Positions 1-5,585 of a DNA stretch of 6,493 nucleotides are shown one piece after another. Position 1 is the stretch's first letter; each line of letters begins with the position of its first letter. This DNA comes from Phycisphaerae bacterium (lineage in GTDB: Bacteria > Planctomycetota > Phycisphaerae > Phycisphaerales > SM1A02), in the NCBI GenBank assembly GCA_016873375.1, contig VGXJ01000108.1, positions 1 to 6,493 on the forward strand, written 5' to 3'. The notes beneath the pieces were generated by a model. That model was not told the DNA's origin, made no database searches, and was given only the letters and a program-made list of their open reading frames with translations. Position numbers and translations under genes: made by a program.

Positions 1-877
1 CGCAACGCGGCGCAGGGAGCGACGGACCAGCCGCCACGCGACCACCATCGAGGCGGCCGCCGGCATGCTCAAGGATCAGCGCGACGAGTCGATCGGCGGC
101 GGCGTCGACATCGGCCGGTGCCACGCCGCGCTCGAATCGGTACGAACTGTCGCTGGCGACCTTGAGGCCGCGGCTTGAGGAGCGGACGGACTTCTGCGCG
201 AAAGTCGCAGCTTCGATGAGGACATCCGTGGTGCCCTCGCTGACCGCGCTTGGCGCACCACCCTTGACGCCGGCGATCGCAGCGGGCACGGCGGCATCGG
301 CGATGACCAGATCACCCGAACGCAGCGTGAGCGGCCTGGCGCCTTCGCCGATCGGCAGGAGCGTCTCGCCGTCCTTGGCCGGGCGCACCTGGATCGCGGG
401 GCCGGTCAGCCTGGACAGGTCAAAGACATGCGTGGGCTGGCCGTACTCGAAGAGCACGAAGTTCGTGGCATCGACGAGGATGTTGCGGGGGACCTGCCCG
501 ATCGCACGCAGGCGCTGCTGCATCCACTCGGGGCTCGGTCGCACGCCCACGCCGCGGATCACCCGGGCGGTGTAGAGCGGGCATGCGTCGTGGTCGTGGT
601 TCGTGACCGGTACGGGGCCGGCGCCATCGGGAATCCGGGCAAAGGTCGGCTCCTTGACGGAGCGACCGGTCATCGCCGCGAGCTCGCGCGCCAGGTTCAG
701 GTGGCTCAGGCAATCGCCTCGGTTGCTCGTGAGTTCGACCTCAAGCACCACATCGCCATCGTCGGTCGACTCGCGGTGCTCGACGGGGAAACCGACTCGC
801 GTGAATGCATCGGCGGCCTCGTCGGCAGTCACGGGTCGGTCGAGGTAATCGTTGAGCCAGCGGACGCTCGTGCGCAT
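1..877 (-). CDS. pheT: Phenylalanine--tRNA ligase beta subunit, N-terminal part (cut by window edge)
   Basis: This is the beta subunit of the alpha2/beta2 cytoplasmic enzyme that charges tRNA-Phe; the beta chain supports tRNA binding and hydrolyses mis-charged Tyr-tRNA-Phe. The reverse strand reads open from an ATG at 877 to the left edge, giving 292 residues. Domain B1 is recognisable (MRTSVRWLNDYL at 1-12; LEVELTSNRGDCL at 45-57), followed by the B3/B4 editing domain: NILVDATNFVLFEYGQPTHVFD at 132-153 and SSYRFERGV at 244-252. The editing histidine (H150, in QPTHVFD) and glutamate (E222, in VLIEAATF) are kept. The OB-fold tRNA-binding domain B2 is absent: residue 32 runs almost directly into the second half of B1, whereas E. 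coli and Thermus PheT carry about 110 extra residues there. The gene upstream is a divergent lipoprotein, so pheS is not next door. The identification is secure; the C-terminal B5-B8 domains lie outside the window. Confidence 0.96.
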   Translation of the reverse strand, partial: MRTSVRWLNDYLDRPVTADEAADAFTRVGFPVEHRESTDDGDVVLEVELTSNRGDCLSHLNLARELAAMTGRSVKEPTFARIPDGAGPVPVTNHDHDACPLYTARVIRGVGVRPSPEWMQQRLRAIGQVPRNILVDATNFVLFEYGQPTHVFDLSRLTGPAIQVRPAKDGETLLPIGEGARPLTLRSGDLVIADAAVPAAIAGVKGGAPSAVSEGTTDVLIEAATFAQKSVRSSSRGLKVASDSSYRFERGVAPADVDAAADRLVALILEHAGGRLDGGRVAAGPSLPAPRC

Positions 878-885
878 GGGGTGCC

Positions 886-891
886 AAGGTA
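886..891 (-). promoter_or_regulatory. Candidate -10 element (TACCTT) of pheT
   Basis: On the minus strand the hexamer TACCTT, preceded by GC, ends 8 nt before the pheT ATG. A start site 7-9 nt downstream of a -10 element would fall at or next to the start codon, so the mRNA may be leaderless. In agreement, there is no purine-rich Shine-Dalgarno sequence before the ATG. No convincing -35 hexamer is seen about 17 nt upstream. The site is one arm of an inverted repeat with the opposing promoter at 932-937. Confidence 0.45.
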
Positions 892-931
892 GCGCAAGGG
901 TCGGATGGCGGCGGGGCGTGGAGCGCCGTGC

Positions 932-937
932 TACCTT
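932..937 (+). promoter_or_regulatory. Candidate -10 element (TACCTT) of the lipoprotein pair
   Basis: TACCTT, preceded by GC, ends 7 nt before the ATG at 945. This is the spacing expected if transcription begins at the start codon. The bases between (cccgcgc) contain no Shine-Dalgarno sequence. No -35 match is visible. The hexamer is identical to the one facing pheT on the other strand. Confidence 0.45.
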
Positions 938-944
938 CCCGCGC

Positions 945-1556
945 ATGCTCGCCCCCCGTCGATCGGCCGTGCTGCTTCTGGCCACCATGCTTGGGGCATG
1001 CGCATCGAGCGACCAGGTTAAGGACCAGTCCGAGCCCACGATTGACATCACCGTGCTCGTCGACGAGAGCGTCAAGGACGATGATCGCGCGCAGTTCCAG
1101 CCGGCCCGCTACACGCTCTTTCCTGATGGTGCGCTGCACGGCCAGGCCGGCGGTGGGCTGACGATCCGAGACCGTCCGCCGCGCGTGCGCGTGCTCGCGC
1201 CCACGCAGCTCCAGCCGATCTGGGATCGATTCGAAGCCGTGATGGATGCGCAGCCGCCGTTCCCGCCGGGCGCGCCCGGCAGCGACATGCCGTGGATCAC
1301 TGCCGTGCGGCCGACCCCCGGTGACGTGACGATCATCGTCTGGATGACGCACGACCAGCGCGGCACCTGGTCCGTCACTCGGCTCGATGCCGCAGCGCGA
1401 CAGCAGCCCAACGAGGTGGCCTCGTTGGTGCGTACCCTCGCCTGGGCCTGCTGGATGGATGACCTTCCGGCCGATCGCGACCTGCCGATGCGCTACGACT
1501 TCGGTGCCGATCCCTACGCCACGATGCGCGGGAACGCCGCGCTCACCACGCCATGA
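945..1556 (+). CDS. Predicted lipoprotein of unknown function (first of a tandem pair)
   Basis: I do not recognise a family. The 203-residue product begins with a lipoprotein signal: basic MLAPRR, a hydrophobic stretch VLLLATM, then lipobox LGAC with the lipidated cysteine at residue 19, so it should be anchored in a membrane facing the periplasm. The mature part looks like a small alpha/beta protein: a strand with RYTLFPDGALHG and GGG at 55-71, a helix around 86-101, a hydrophobic strand DVTIIVWMT at 127-135, and a C-terminal helix at 156-175 ending in MDDLP. The ATG at 945 was chosen because the signal peptide begins there and a TACCTT element lies just upstream; an in-frame ATG at 852 would overlap the pheT start and spoil the signal peptide. 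It overlaps the next gene by ATGA. The C-terminal proline-rich linker PPFPPGAPG at 104-112 is absent from the partner. Confidence 0.85.
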   Translation: MLAPRRSAVLLLATMLGACASSDQVKDQSEPTIDITVLVDESVKDDDRAQFQPARYTLFPDGALHGQAGGGLTIRDRPPRVRVLAPTQLQPIWDRFEAVMDAQPPFPPGAPGSDMPWITAVRPTPGDVTIIVWMTHDQRGTWSVTRLDAAARQQPNEVASLVRTLAWACWMDDLPADRDLPMRYDFGADPYATMRGNAALTTP

Positions 1557-2119
1557 GTGGGTCATGTCCGCAAGCATGCGTGCGTGGATCGACTCCACGC
1601 CTGCGTGTCGTTGCTGCGCCTCGACCGGCGGTTGTGATGACATCGCTCGCCCTGATGCTGGCATCGTGCGCCGCGGCACCGGGCGTGCAGGCACCCCGTG
1701 GCGTACCTGGCTGCGAGGCCGCTGTCGATGTCTGGTGGGCCGATCCATCCAAGGCTCGTTTCGAGTTCATTCGGCTCGACCGCGGGGAATTCGGATGGGG
1801 CGGTGGGATCGATGCGTTCGATCGACGCACGACCTGGGGCACGACGCTCTCGGCGGAGGACTGCGCGCGCGTGTCGTCGGAACTCGCCGCGATCGATTGG
1901 TCCGCGCTTGCTGCAAAGATGGACAGCGTGACCGAGGATCGCGCGTACATCGTGATCGTGACGGGGCTGCCTGATGAGCGGCGCGTGCGTGTGCAAGCCG
2001 ATGACACGGCGATCACGAACCTGCGCACGATGCTCCTGGCGATCGCGGCGCGACGGCTCGAAGGCACGCTTGATGAGTTGCCCAAGGCGGGCCAGCGGTT
2101 TGACCAGACGCGCGACTGA
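1553..2119 (+). CDS. Predicted lipoprotein of unknown function (second of a tandem pair)
   Basis: I do not recognise a family. The product has 188 residues if it starts at the ATG overlapping the previous stop (ATGA), which implies translational coupling. It then has a long basic n-region, a hydrophobic run VVMTSLALM and a lipobox LASC with cysteine 39. A later ATG at 1637 would leave only a nine-residue signal, which is too short, so the first start is preferred. The mature part shares its layout with the preceding gene: a strand and turn FEFIRLDRGEFGWGGG at 70-85, a helix SAEDCARVSSELAAIDW at 100-116, a hydrophobic strand RAYIVIVTG at 130-138, and a C-terminal helix ending in LDELP at 173-177. 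The two are probably ancient paralogues expressed together. Extra cysteines (54 and 104) could form a disulfide outside the cytoplasm. Confidence 0.83.
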   Translation: MSGSCPQACVRGSTPRLRVVAAPRPAVVMTSLALMLASCAAAPGVQAPRGVPGCEAAVDVWWADPSKARFEFIRLDRGEFGWGGGIDAFDRRTTWGTTLSAEDCARVSSELAAIDWSALAAKMDSVTEDRAYIVIVTGLPDERRVRVQADDTAITNLRTMLLAIAARRLEGTLDELPKAGQRFDQTRD

Positions 2120-2175
2120 GCGATTGCCTCCCGGTGTCAAGGGTTCTTGCGGGGATTTCGCCGCAGATCATGATT

Positions 2176-2193
2176 GGTTGCGCTGAGGCAACC
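2176..2193 (+). terminator. Small hairpin after the lipoprotein pair, possible terminator
   Basis: GGTTGC at 2176-2181 and GCAACC at 2188-2193 form a perfect 6-bp stem with a 6-nt loop, 57 nt after the stop of the second lipoprotein. The downstream sequence is T-rich (about 2200-2218) but has no clean T tract, so it is a weak candidate. GAGGCAA at 2185-2191 could instead pair with TTGCCTC at 2124-2130, giving a competing long-range stem. The intergenic stretch 2120-2282 otherwise contains only the promoter and ribosome binding site of the sigma gene. Confidence 0.35.
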
Positions 2194-2216
2194 TGAACGA
2201 ACTTCTTCCGGTTTTC

Positions 2217-2244
2217 TTGGCGAACGCCCGCGCTGGGCTAGGGT
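2217..2244 (+). promoter_or_regulatory. Candidate promoter of the sigma-factor gene
   Basis: TAGGGT at 2239-2244, preceded by GC as in the other -10 candidates here, has a partial -35 match TTGGCG at 2217-2222 with a 16-bp spacer. Transcription would begin near 2251, giving a leader of about 32 nt that contains the ribosome binding site at 2270-2275. It is a sequence-only guess. Confidence 0.35.
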
Positions 2245-2269
2245 GGCCATGCAACGCGTGTTGCACATC

Positions 2270-2275
2270 AAGGAG
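2270..2275 (+). promoter_or_regulatory. Shine-Dalgarno site (AAGGAG) deciding the sigma-factor start
   Basis: AAGGAG lies 7 nt before the ATG at 2283. It selects that ATG over an in-frame TTG at 2217, which has no ribosome binding site and overlaps the promoter candidate. It is the best Shine-Dalgarno match at any gene start in the window. Confidence 0.7.
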
Positions 2276-2282
2276 CGTGCCC

Positions 2283-2804
2283 ATGGAGCAGTCCATTCGG
2301 TGGCACGCGGTGGCCGGGGCGTATGAGCATCACCGCGACCGTCTCGTCAGCAGCCTTTCAAGGCTGTACCCCCATGCCGTGGTCGAGGATGCAGTGCAGG
2401 ATCTGTTCCTGAAGTTGGCACGCATCGGCTTCGGCGATCCCGAGCAACTCACGGATCGCTACCTCTGGCGAGCCGCCAATCGCGCCATCCGGCGGCGCAT
2501 CCGGATCGAGCAGCGTCGGCTGACTCGGCTCGAAGCGCACGCGGCAGCCGACCGGTCCCTCGAAGACATGATCGAGGCCATGCATGCGTGCTTGGCGCAC
2601 CCGGAGGTGCAGCGCGAGTCGCTGGCCCAGGCGCTGGTTGCGGTGGATCCCAGGGAAGTGGAGGTATTTCGCATGCTGATCTGCCAGGGCATGACCTACC
2701 GCGAGGCCGCGTGCGCGCTGGGGGCCCCCGAGCACGAGGTGACCAACCTTCGGGTCCGCGGCTTGCGCCGCGTGCGCGGGCGCACGGTTGCAGCCGCCGG
2801 CTAG
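2283..2804 (+). CDS. RNA polymerase sigma factor, sigma-70 family (ECF-like)
   Basis: This 173-residue protein has the two-domain architecture of extracytoplasmic-function sigma factors, which direct RNA polymerase to a special promoter set. Region 2 occupies about residues 14-75, with the conserved VEDAVQDLFLKL at 34-45 (core-binding and -10 recognition). A charged linker follows. Region 4 spans about 116-165, with the helix-turn-helix at roughly 137-163 (MTYREAACALGAPEHEVTNLRVRGLRRV), which should contact the -35 element. No region 1 or 3 is present. The start is set by AAGGAG at 2270-2275. Unlike most ECF genes, no membrane anti-sigma gene follows; the next gene is a chaperone behind its own promoter-like element. 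Neither C-terminal extension nor membrane segment is visible, so how its activity is controlled is not apparent. The family call is firm; the regulon is unknown. Confidence 0.9.
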   Translation: MEQSIRWHAVAGAYEHHRDRLVSSLSRLYPHAVVEDAVQDLFLKLARIGFGDPEQLTDRYLWRAANRAIRRRIRIEQRRLTRLEAHAAADRSLEDMIEAMHACLAHPEVQRESLAQALVAVDPREVEVFRMLICQGMTYREAACALGAPEHEVTNLRVRGLRRVRGRTVAAAG

Positions 2805-2821
2805 CGCGGCCGGCGCGGCTG
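2791..2821 (+). terminator. GC-rich hairpin spanning the sigma-factor stop codon
   Basis: CAGCCG plus CCGGC (2791-2801) pairs with GCCGG (2809-2813) and CGGCTG (2816-2821), leaving a 7-nt loop and a 2-nt bulge: 11 G/C-dominated pairs in all. The stop codon TAG (2802-2804) lies in the loop. No T tract follows, so it is not a classical intrinsic terminator; it may mark the mRNA 3' end or merely reflect high GC. The rest of the gap (2822-2921) shows only the TAGACT element of the next gene. Confidence 0.4.
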
Positions 2822-2906
2822 CGTGCGCGCGGGCGATGGTGCGGGTGACCGGTCATGCGGTGGCTGGGGAGTCGCGCATCCGGCCCGCATCGCCAGGTGT
2901 CGGCCC

Positions 2907-2912
2907 TAGACT
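2907..2912 (+). promoter_or_regulatory. Candidate -10 element (TAGACT) of the hscA-ispD unit
   Basis: TAGACT, preceded by CC, ends 9 nt before the ATG at 2922. The intervening bases are pyrimidine-rich, with no Shine-Dalgarno sequence. This suggests a leaderless or nearly leaderless transcript, as proposed for pheT and the lipoprotein pair. No -35 match is evident. Confidence 0.45.
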
Positions 2913-2921
2913 CATCCCTTC

Positions 2922-4778
2922 ATGACGGATCCGATCGTCGGCATTGATCTGGGCACCACGAATTCGCTCGTCGCGTTCGCCGATGCGCGCGGTCCGCGTG
3001 TGCTTGGGCTGGGTCGGGGGCTGGTGCCGAGCGTGATCCGGGTCGATGCGTCGGGTGTGGTGGTTGGCGAGCGTGCGAAGGCCGAGCGCGCCCAGCATCC
3101 GCACACGACGGCAGCGAGCGTCAAGCGACTCATCGGTCGCTCCGCGGCTGAGGTTCGTGATGCAGGCGCGCCCCACGGTCTGCAGGTGGTCGATGGCCCG
3201 CGTGGGCTCGCGGCGGTCTGCCTTGCTGATCGGACGCTCTTGCCGCAGGAGCTCTCGGCGCACATTCTTCGAGAACTCGCCCAGAGGGCGGCGGCTGAGC
3301 TCGGGGTTTCGGTGCGACGCGCGGTGATCACCGTGCCGGCCTACTTCGACGATGGTCAGCGCCAAGCCACCCGTGATGCCGCGCGGCTCGCCGGGCTCGA
3401 GGCCGTGCGCATCGTCAATGAACCGACCGCAGCGGCGCTCGCCTACGGCATCGGTCGCGGCCACCGCGCGGCGGAGACCGTGGCGGTCTTCGACCTCGGC
3501 GGAGGGACCTTCGACCTGAGCATTCTTTCGGTGATCCCGGGTGAGGGCACCGGTTTGGATGGCGAGTTCCTGCAGGTGCTCGCCACGGCGGGCGACACGG
3601 CACTCGGTGGTGATGATCTCGACGCCGCCATCGTGAACGACGCCTTGCCGCGCTACGAAGCGTGGCTTGGCGGGCCGGCGACGCCCCGTGCCCTGGAACT
3701 CCTGCGCGCCGCAGCCGAGCGCGCCAAGTGTGCGCTCTCGACCGCTGAGCATGCGAGCGAACGCATCGAGCATCCGCACGGAGCATGGGACCTGGCGATC
3801 GATCGGGCTGCACTGCGGGCGCTGGCCGAGCCGCTGCTGGAACGCATGGAGGCATGCTGCCGGCGTGCACTGGTGGATGCAGGCTCGCCCGCCATCGATC
3901 GTGTGGTGCTGGTCGGCGGGAGCACCCGCGTGACAGCGGTGCGTGAGCTCGCTGGCCGCATCTTTGGGATCGAGCCCTACACCGCGCTCGACCCGGATGT
4001 GGTGGTGGCGCTGGGCGCTGCGCTGCAGGCCCAAGTGCTTGCCGGAGGCCGCACTGACTTGCTGCTCATGGATGTCGTGCCCTTGTCGCTGGGCATCGAG
4101 ACCGCCGGCGGTGCGGTCGCGAAGATGATCGTGCGCAACAGCGCGATGCCTGCACGCGCGACCGAGATGTTCTCGACTGGCGTCGATGGACAGACGGCGG
4201 TCAAGGTGCATGTGGTCCAAGGGGAGCGCGAACTCGTGAAGGACTGCCGCAGCCTGGCCACCTTCGAGCTGCGCGGGCTGCCGCCGATGCCGGCGGGGAT
4301 TCCGCAGGTGCAGGTTGACTTCATGGTGGATGCGAACGGCGTGCTCGCCGTGCACGCGGTGGAGCGTCGCAGCGGCCGGCGCGCGCATGTGCAGGTCGTG
4401 CCTGCGTATGGCCTCACCGCCGACGAGGTCGATCGCATGGAAGCGGACTCGCTGGCCCACGCCCGCGAAGACATGCACGCGCACCGCGTGATCGATCTGG
4501 TGGTGAACGCCAGGCTCGACATCACCTGGATTGAGGACGCCCGCGCCCGTGCGGGTGCGCTGCTCGACGCGGCCTACCTTGAGGAACTCGAAGGGCACCT
4601 GACTAGGCTCAAGGGCTTCATCGCACTCGGCGAGCGCTCGCCTGGCCAGGTCGATGCCGACGCCTTCCACAAGGCGAAGGATGCGCTTGACCGGGCGAGC
4701 ATGCGCCTGCACGAGGCCGCGATCGTGCAGAGCCTGCAGTCGATGGACCGCGGCACGAAGGGAGCAGTACAGCCATGA
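2922..4778 (+). CDS. hscA: Hsp70-family chaperone, HscA type
   Basis: This 618-residue Hsp70 is an ATP-driven chaperone; HscA proteins help release Fe-S clusters from the scaffold IscU with the J-protein HscB. The nucleotide-binding domain covers about 4-378: phosphate-1 loop IDLGTTNS at 8-15, catalytic lysine K68 in SVKRLIGR, VPAYFDDGQRQATRDAARLAGL at 138-159, phosphate-2 loop DLGGGTFD at 191-198, and VLVGGSTRV at 329-337. The interdomain linker LLLMDVVPLSLG (380-391) leads into the substrate-binding beta domain, then a helical lid to the C-terminus. Assignment to HscA rather than DnaK rests on QGERELVKDCRSLATFELRG (433-452) and VPAYGLTADEV (493-503), which follow E. coli HscA; on a length close to HscA's 616; and on the lack of DnaK's glycine-rich tail. 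No iscS, iscU or hscB is in the window, so the client is unproven. It ends in an ATGA overlap with ispD, implying an operon. Confidence 0.85.
   Translation: MTDPIVGIDLGTTNSLVAFADARGPRVLGLGRGLVPSVIRVDASGVVVGERAKAERAQHPHTTAASVKRLIGRSAAEVRDAGAPHGLQVVDGPRGLAAVCLADRTLLPQELSAHILRELAQRAAAELGVSVRRAVITVPAYFDDGQRQATRDAARLAGLEAVRIVNEPTAAALAYGIGRGHRAAETVAVFDLGGGTFDLSILSVIPGEGTGLDGEFLQVLATAGDTALGGDDLDAAIVNDALPRYEAWLGGPATPRALELLRAAAERAKCALSTAEHASERIEHPHGAWDLAIDRAALRALAEPLLERMEACCRRALVDAGSPAIDRVVLVGGSTRVTAVRELAGRIFGIEPYTALDPDVVVALGAALQAQVLAGGRTDLLLMDVVPLSLGIETAGGAVAKMIVRNSAMPARATEMFSTGVDGQTAVKVHVVQGERELVKDCRSLATFELRGLPPMPAGIPQVQVDFMVDANGVLAVHAVERRSGRRAHVQVVPAYGLTADEVDRMEADSLAHAREDMHAHRVIDLVVNARLDITWIEDARARAGALLDAAYLEELEGHLTRLKGFIALGERSPGQVDADAFHKAKDALDRASMRLHEAAIVQSLQSMDRGTKGAVQP
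4758..4764 (+). promoter_or_regulatory. Shine-Dalgarno-like site (AAGGGAG) before ispD
   Basis: A purine run lies within the last codons of hscA, 10 nt before the ispD ATG at 4775. Together with the ATGA overlap it suggests ispD is translated both by re-initiation after hscA and by direct ribosome binding. Confidence 0.45.
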
Positions 4779-5569
4779 AGGTCGCGGTGATCCTGCCCGC
4801 AGCGGGCAAGAGCGTTCGGTTCGGCCTCGGCGACAAGCTCGGCCAGGATCTTGGCGGACGGCCCGTGCTGCTGCGCAGCGTCGAGGCGTTCGCCAAGCGA
4901 GATGATGTGGCCGTGGTCATCGTCGCGGCGCCTGAGGATGGCGTCGATGCGTTCCGCGACCGCTACGGCGTGCAGCTGGCCTTCCATGGCGTGAAGATCG
5001 TGGCGGGGGGTCGCGAGCGCTGGGAGAGCGTGCGCAATGCGCTGGCGCTGGTGCCTGCAGAGTGCACGCATGTGGCCGTGCACGATGCGGCGCGGCCGCT
5101 GGTGAACCAGGAGCTGATCGACCGGGTCTTCGCAGCCGCGGGTGTCGCAGGTGCCGCGATTCCCGGTGAGCCGGTCTCGGCGACGCTCAAGCGCGTGACC
5201 GAGGAAACCTTCGACGCCAGCGCCGATGATGCGATCGTGGATTCGATCCTCGGCGGCGGTGGCGACGGCGAGCCTGTAGGCGATGGCGTGAAGGGCCGCC
5301 GCGTGGTGGAGACGGTCCCGCGCGAGCGCATGATGGCGATCCAGACACCGCAAGTCTTCGAGCGATCGCTCTTCGAGCGGGCCTACGCGCAGCAGGGGCT
5401 CGACGGCGCGACCGACGATGCCTCGCTCGTCGAGCGGCTCGGCGAATCGGTCCTCGTCGTGCAGGGTGACCCGCGCAACCTCAAGATCACCACCCAGGCC
5501 GACCTCGCACTCGCGAAGCTGATGCTGGGCGCTCGGCTGCCCGGGGATCGCCCGGTGTTTGGGTTCTGA
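4775..5569 (+). CDS. ispD: 2-C-methyl-D-erythritol 4-phosphate cytidylyltransferase
   Basis: IspD joins CTP and MEP to give CDP-methylerythritol, the third step of the non-mevalonate isoprenoid pathway in the cytoplasm. The 264-residue protein shows the nucleotidyltransferase fold: CTP-binding loop LPAAGKSVRFG at 7-17 with R15 and K21 in the positions of E. coli R20 and K27, AGGRERWESV at 77-86, VHDAARPLV at 102-110 (D104 as the metal-binding aspartate), TPQVF at 191-195, TDDASLVE at 213-220, and GDPRNLKITTQADLALA at 231-247 with K237 as the MEP-binding lysine. Compared with E. coli (236 residues) there is an insertion of about 29 residues at roughly 145-176, rich in Gly and Asp. The start is supported by its homology to the family N-terminus and by the ATGA overlap with hscA. 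It converges on the minus-strand small membrane gene, leaving 16 bp between stops. Confidence 0.95.
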   Translation: MKVAVILPAAGKSVRFGLGDKLGQDLGGRPVLLRSVEAFAKRDDVAVVIVAAPEDGVDAFRDRYGVQLAFHGVKIVAGGRERWESVRNALALVPAECTHVAVHDAARPLVNQELIDRVFAAAGVAGAAIPGEPVSATLKRVTEETFDASADDAIVDSILGGGGDGEPVGDGVKGRRVVETVPRERMMAIQTPQVFERSLFERAYAQQGLDGATDDASLVERLGESVLVVQGDPRNLKITTQADLALAKLMLGARLPGDRPVFGF

Positions 5570-5585
5570 TCTGCCCCAAGCCTCC

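Larger units (their letters stand above)
886..937. repeat. 8-bp inverted repeat framing the divergent intergenic region
   Basis: AAGGTAGC at 886-893 and GCTACCTT at 930-937 are exact reverse complements, centred near 911.5 and separated by 36 bp. Each arm contains the candidate -10 hexamer of the gene it faces: pheT on the left and the first lipoprotein on the right. The symmetry does not extend beyond 8 bp. The simplest reading is two similar promoters back to back; a shared operator for a dimeric regulator is possible but has no other support. Confidence 0.6.

Noticed and set aside
428..892. Long plus-strand open frames opposite pheT
   Set aside because: They lie antisense to a clear PheT frame with continuous family similarity; open antisense frames are expected at this GC content.
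852..944. Upstream extension of the first lipoprotein to an ATG at 852
   Set aside because: It would overlap the pheT start, run through both candidate promoters and bury the signal peptide behind 31 residues.
741..1748. 335-codon minus-strand frame across the lipoprotein gene
   Set aside because: It overlaps both pheT and the two lipoprotein genes, has no recognisable domain and has an Arg/His-rich composition typical of antisense GC-rich frames.
2853..4712. 619-codon minus-strand frame opposite hscA
   Set aside because: It mirrors the chaperone gene nearly exactly and has no protein-family signature; its length comes from the low stop frequency opposite a GC-biased gene.
4574..5353. 259-codon minus-strand frame opposite hscA and ispD
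   Set aside because: Antisense shadow across two well-identified genes, rich in Arg and His, without recognisable motifs.
5570..5585. Search for a tRNA, small RNA or attachment site in the ispD/feoB junction
   Set aside because: Only 16 bp separate the two stop codons and nothing is recognisable there.
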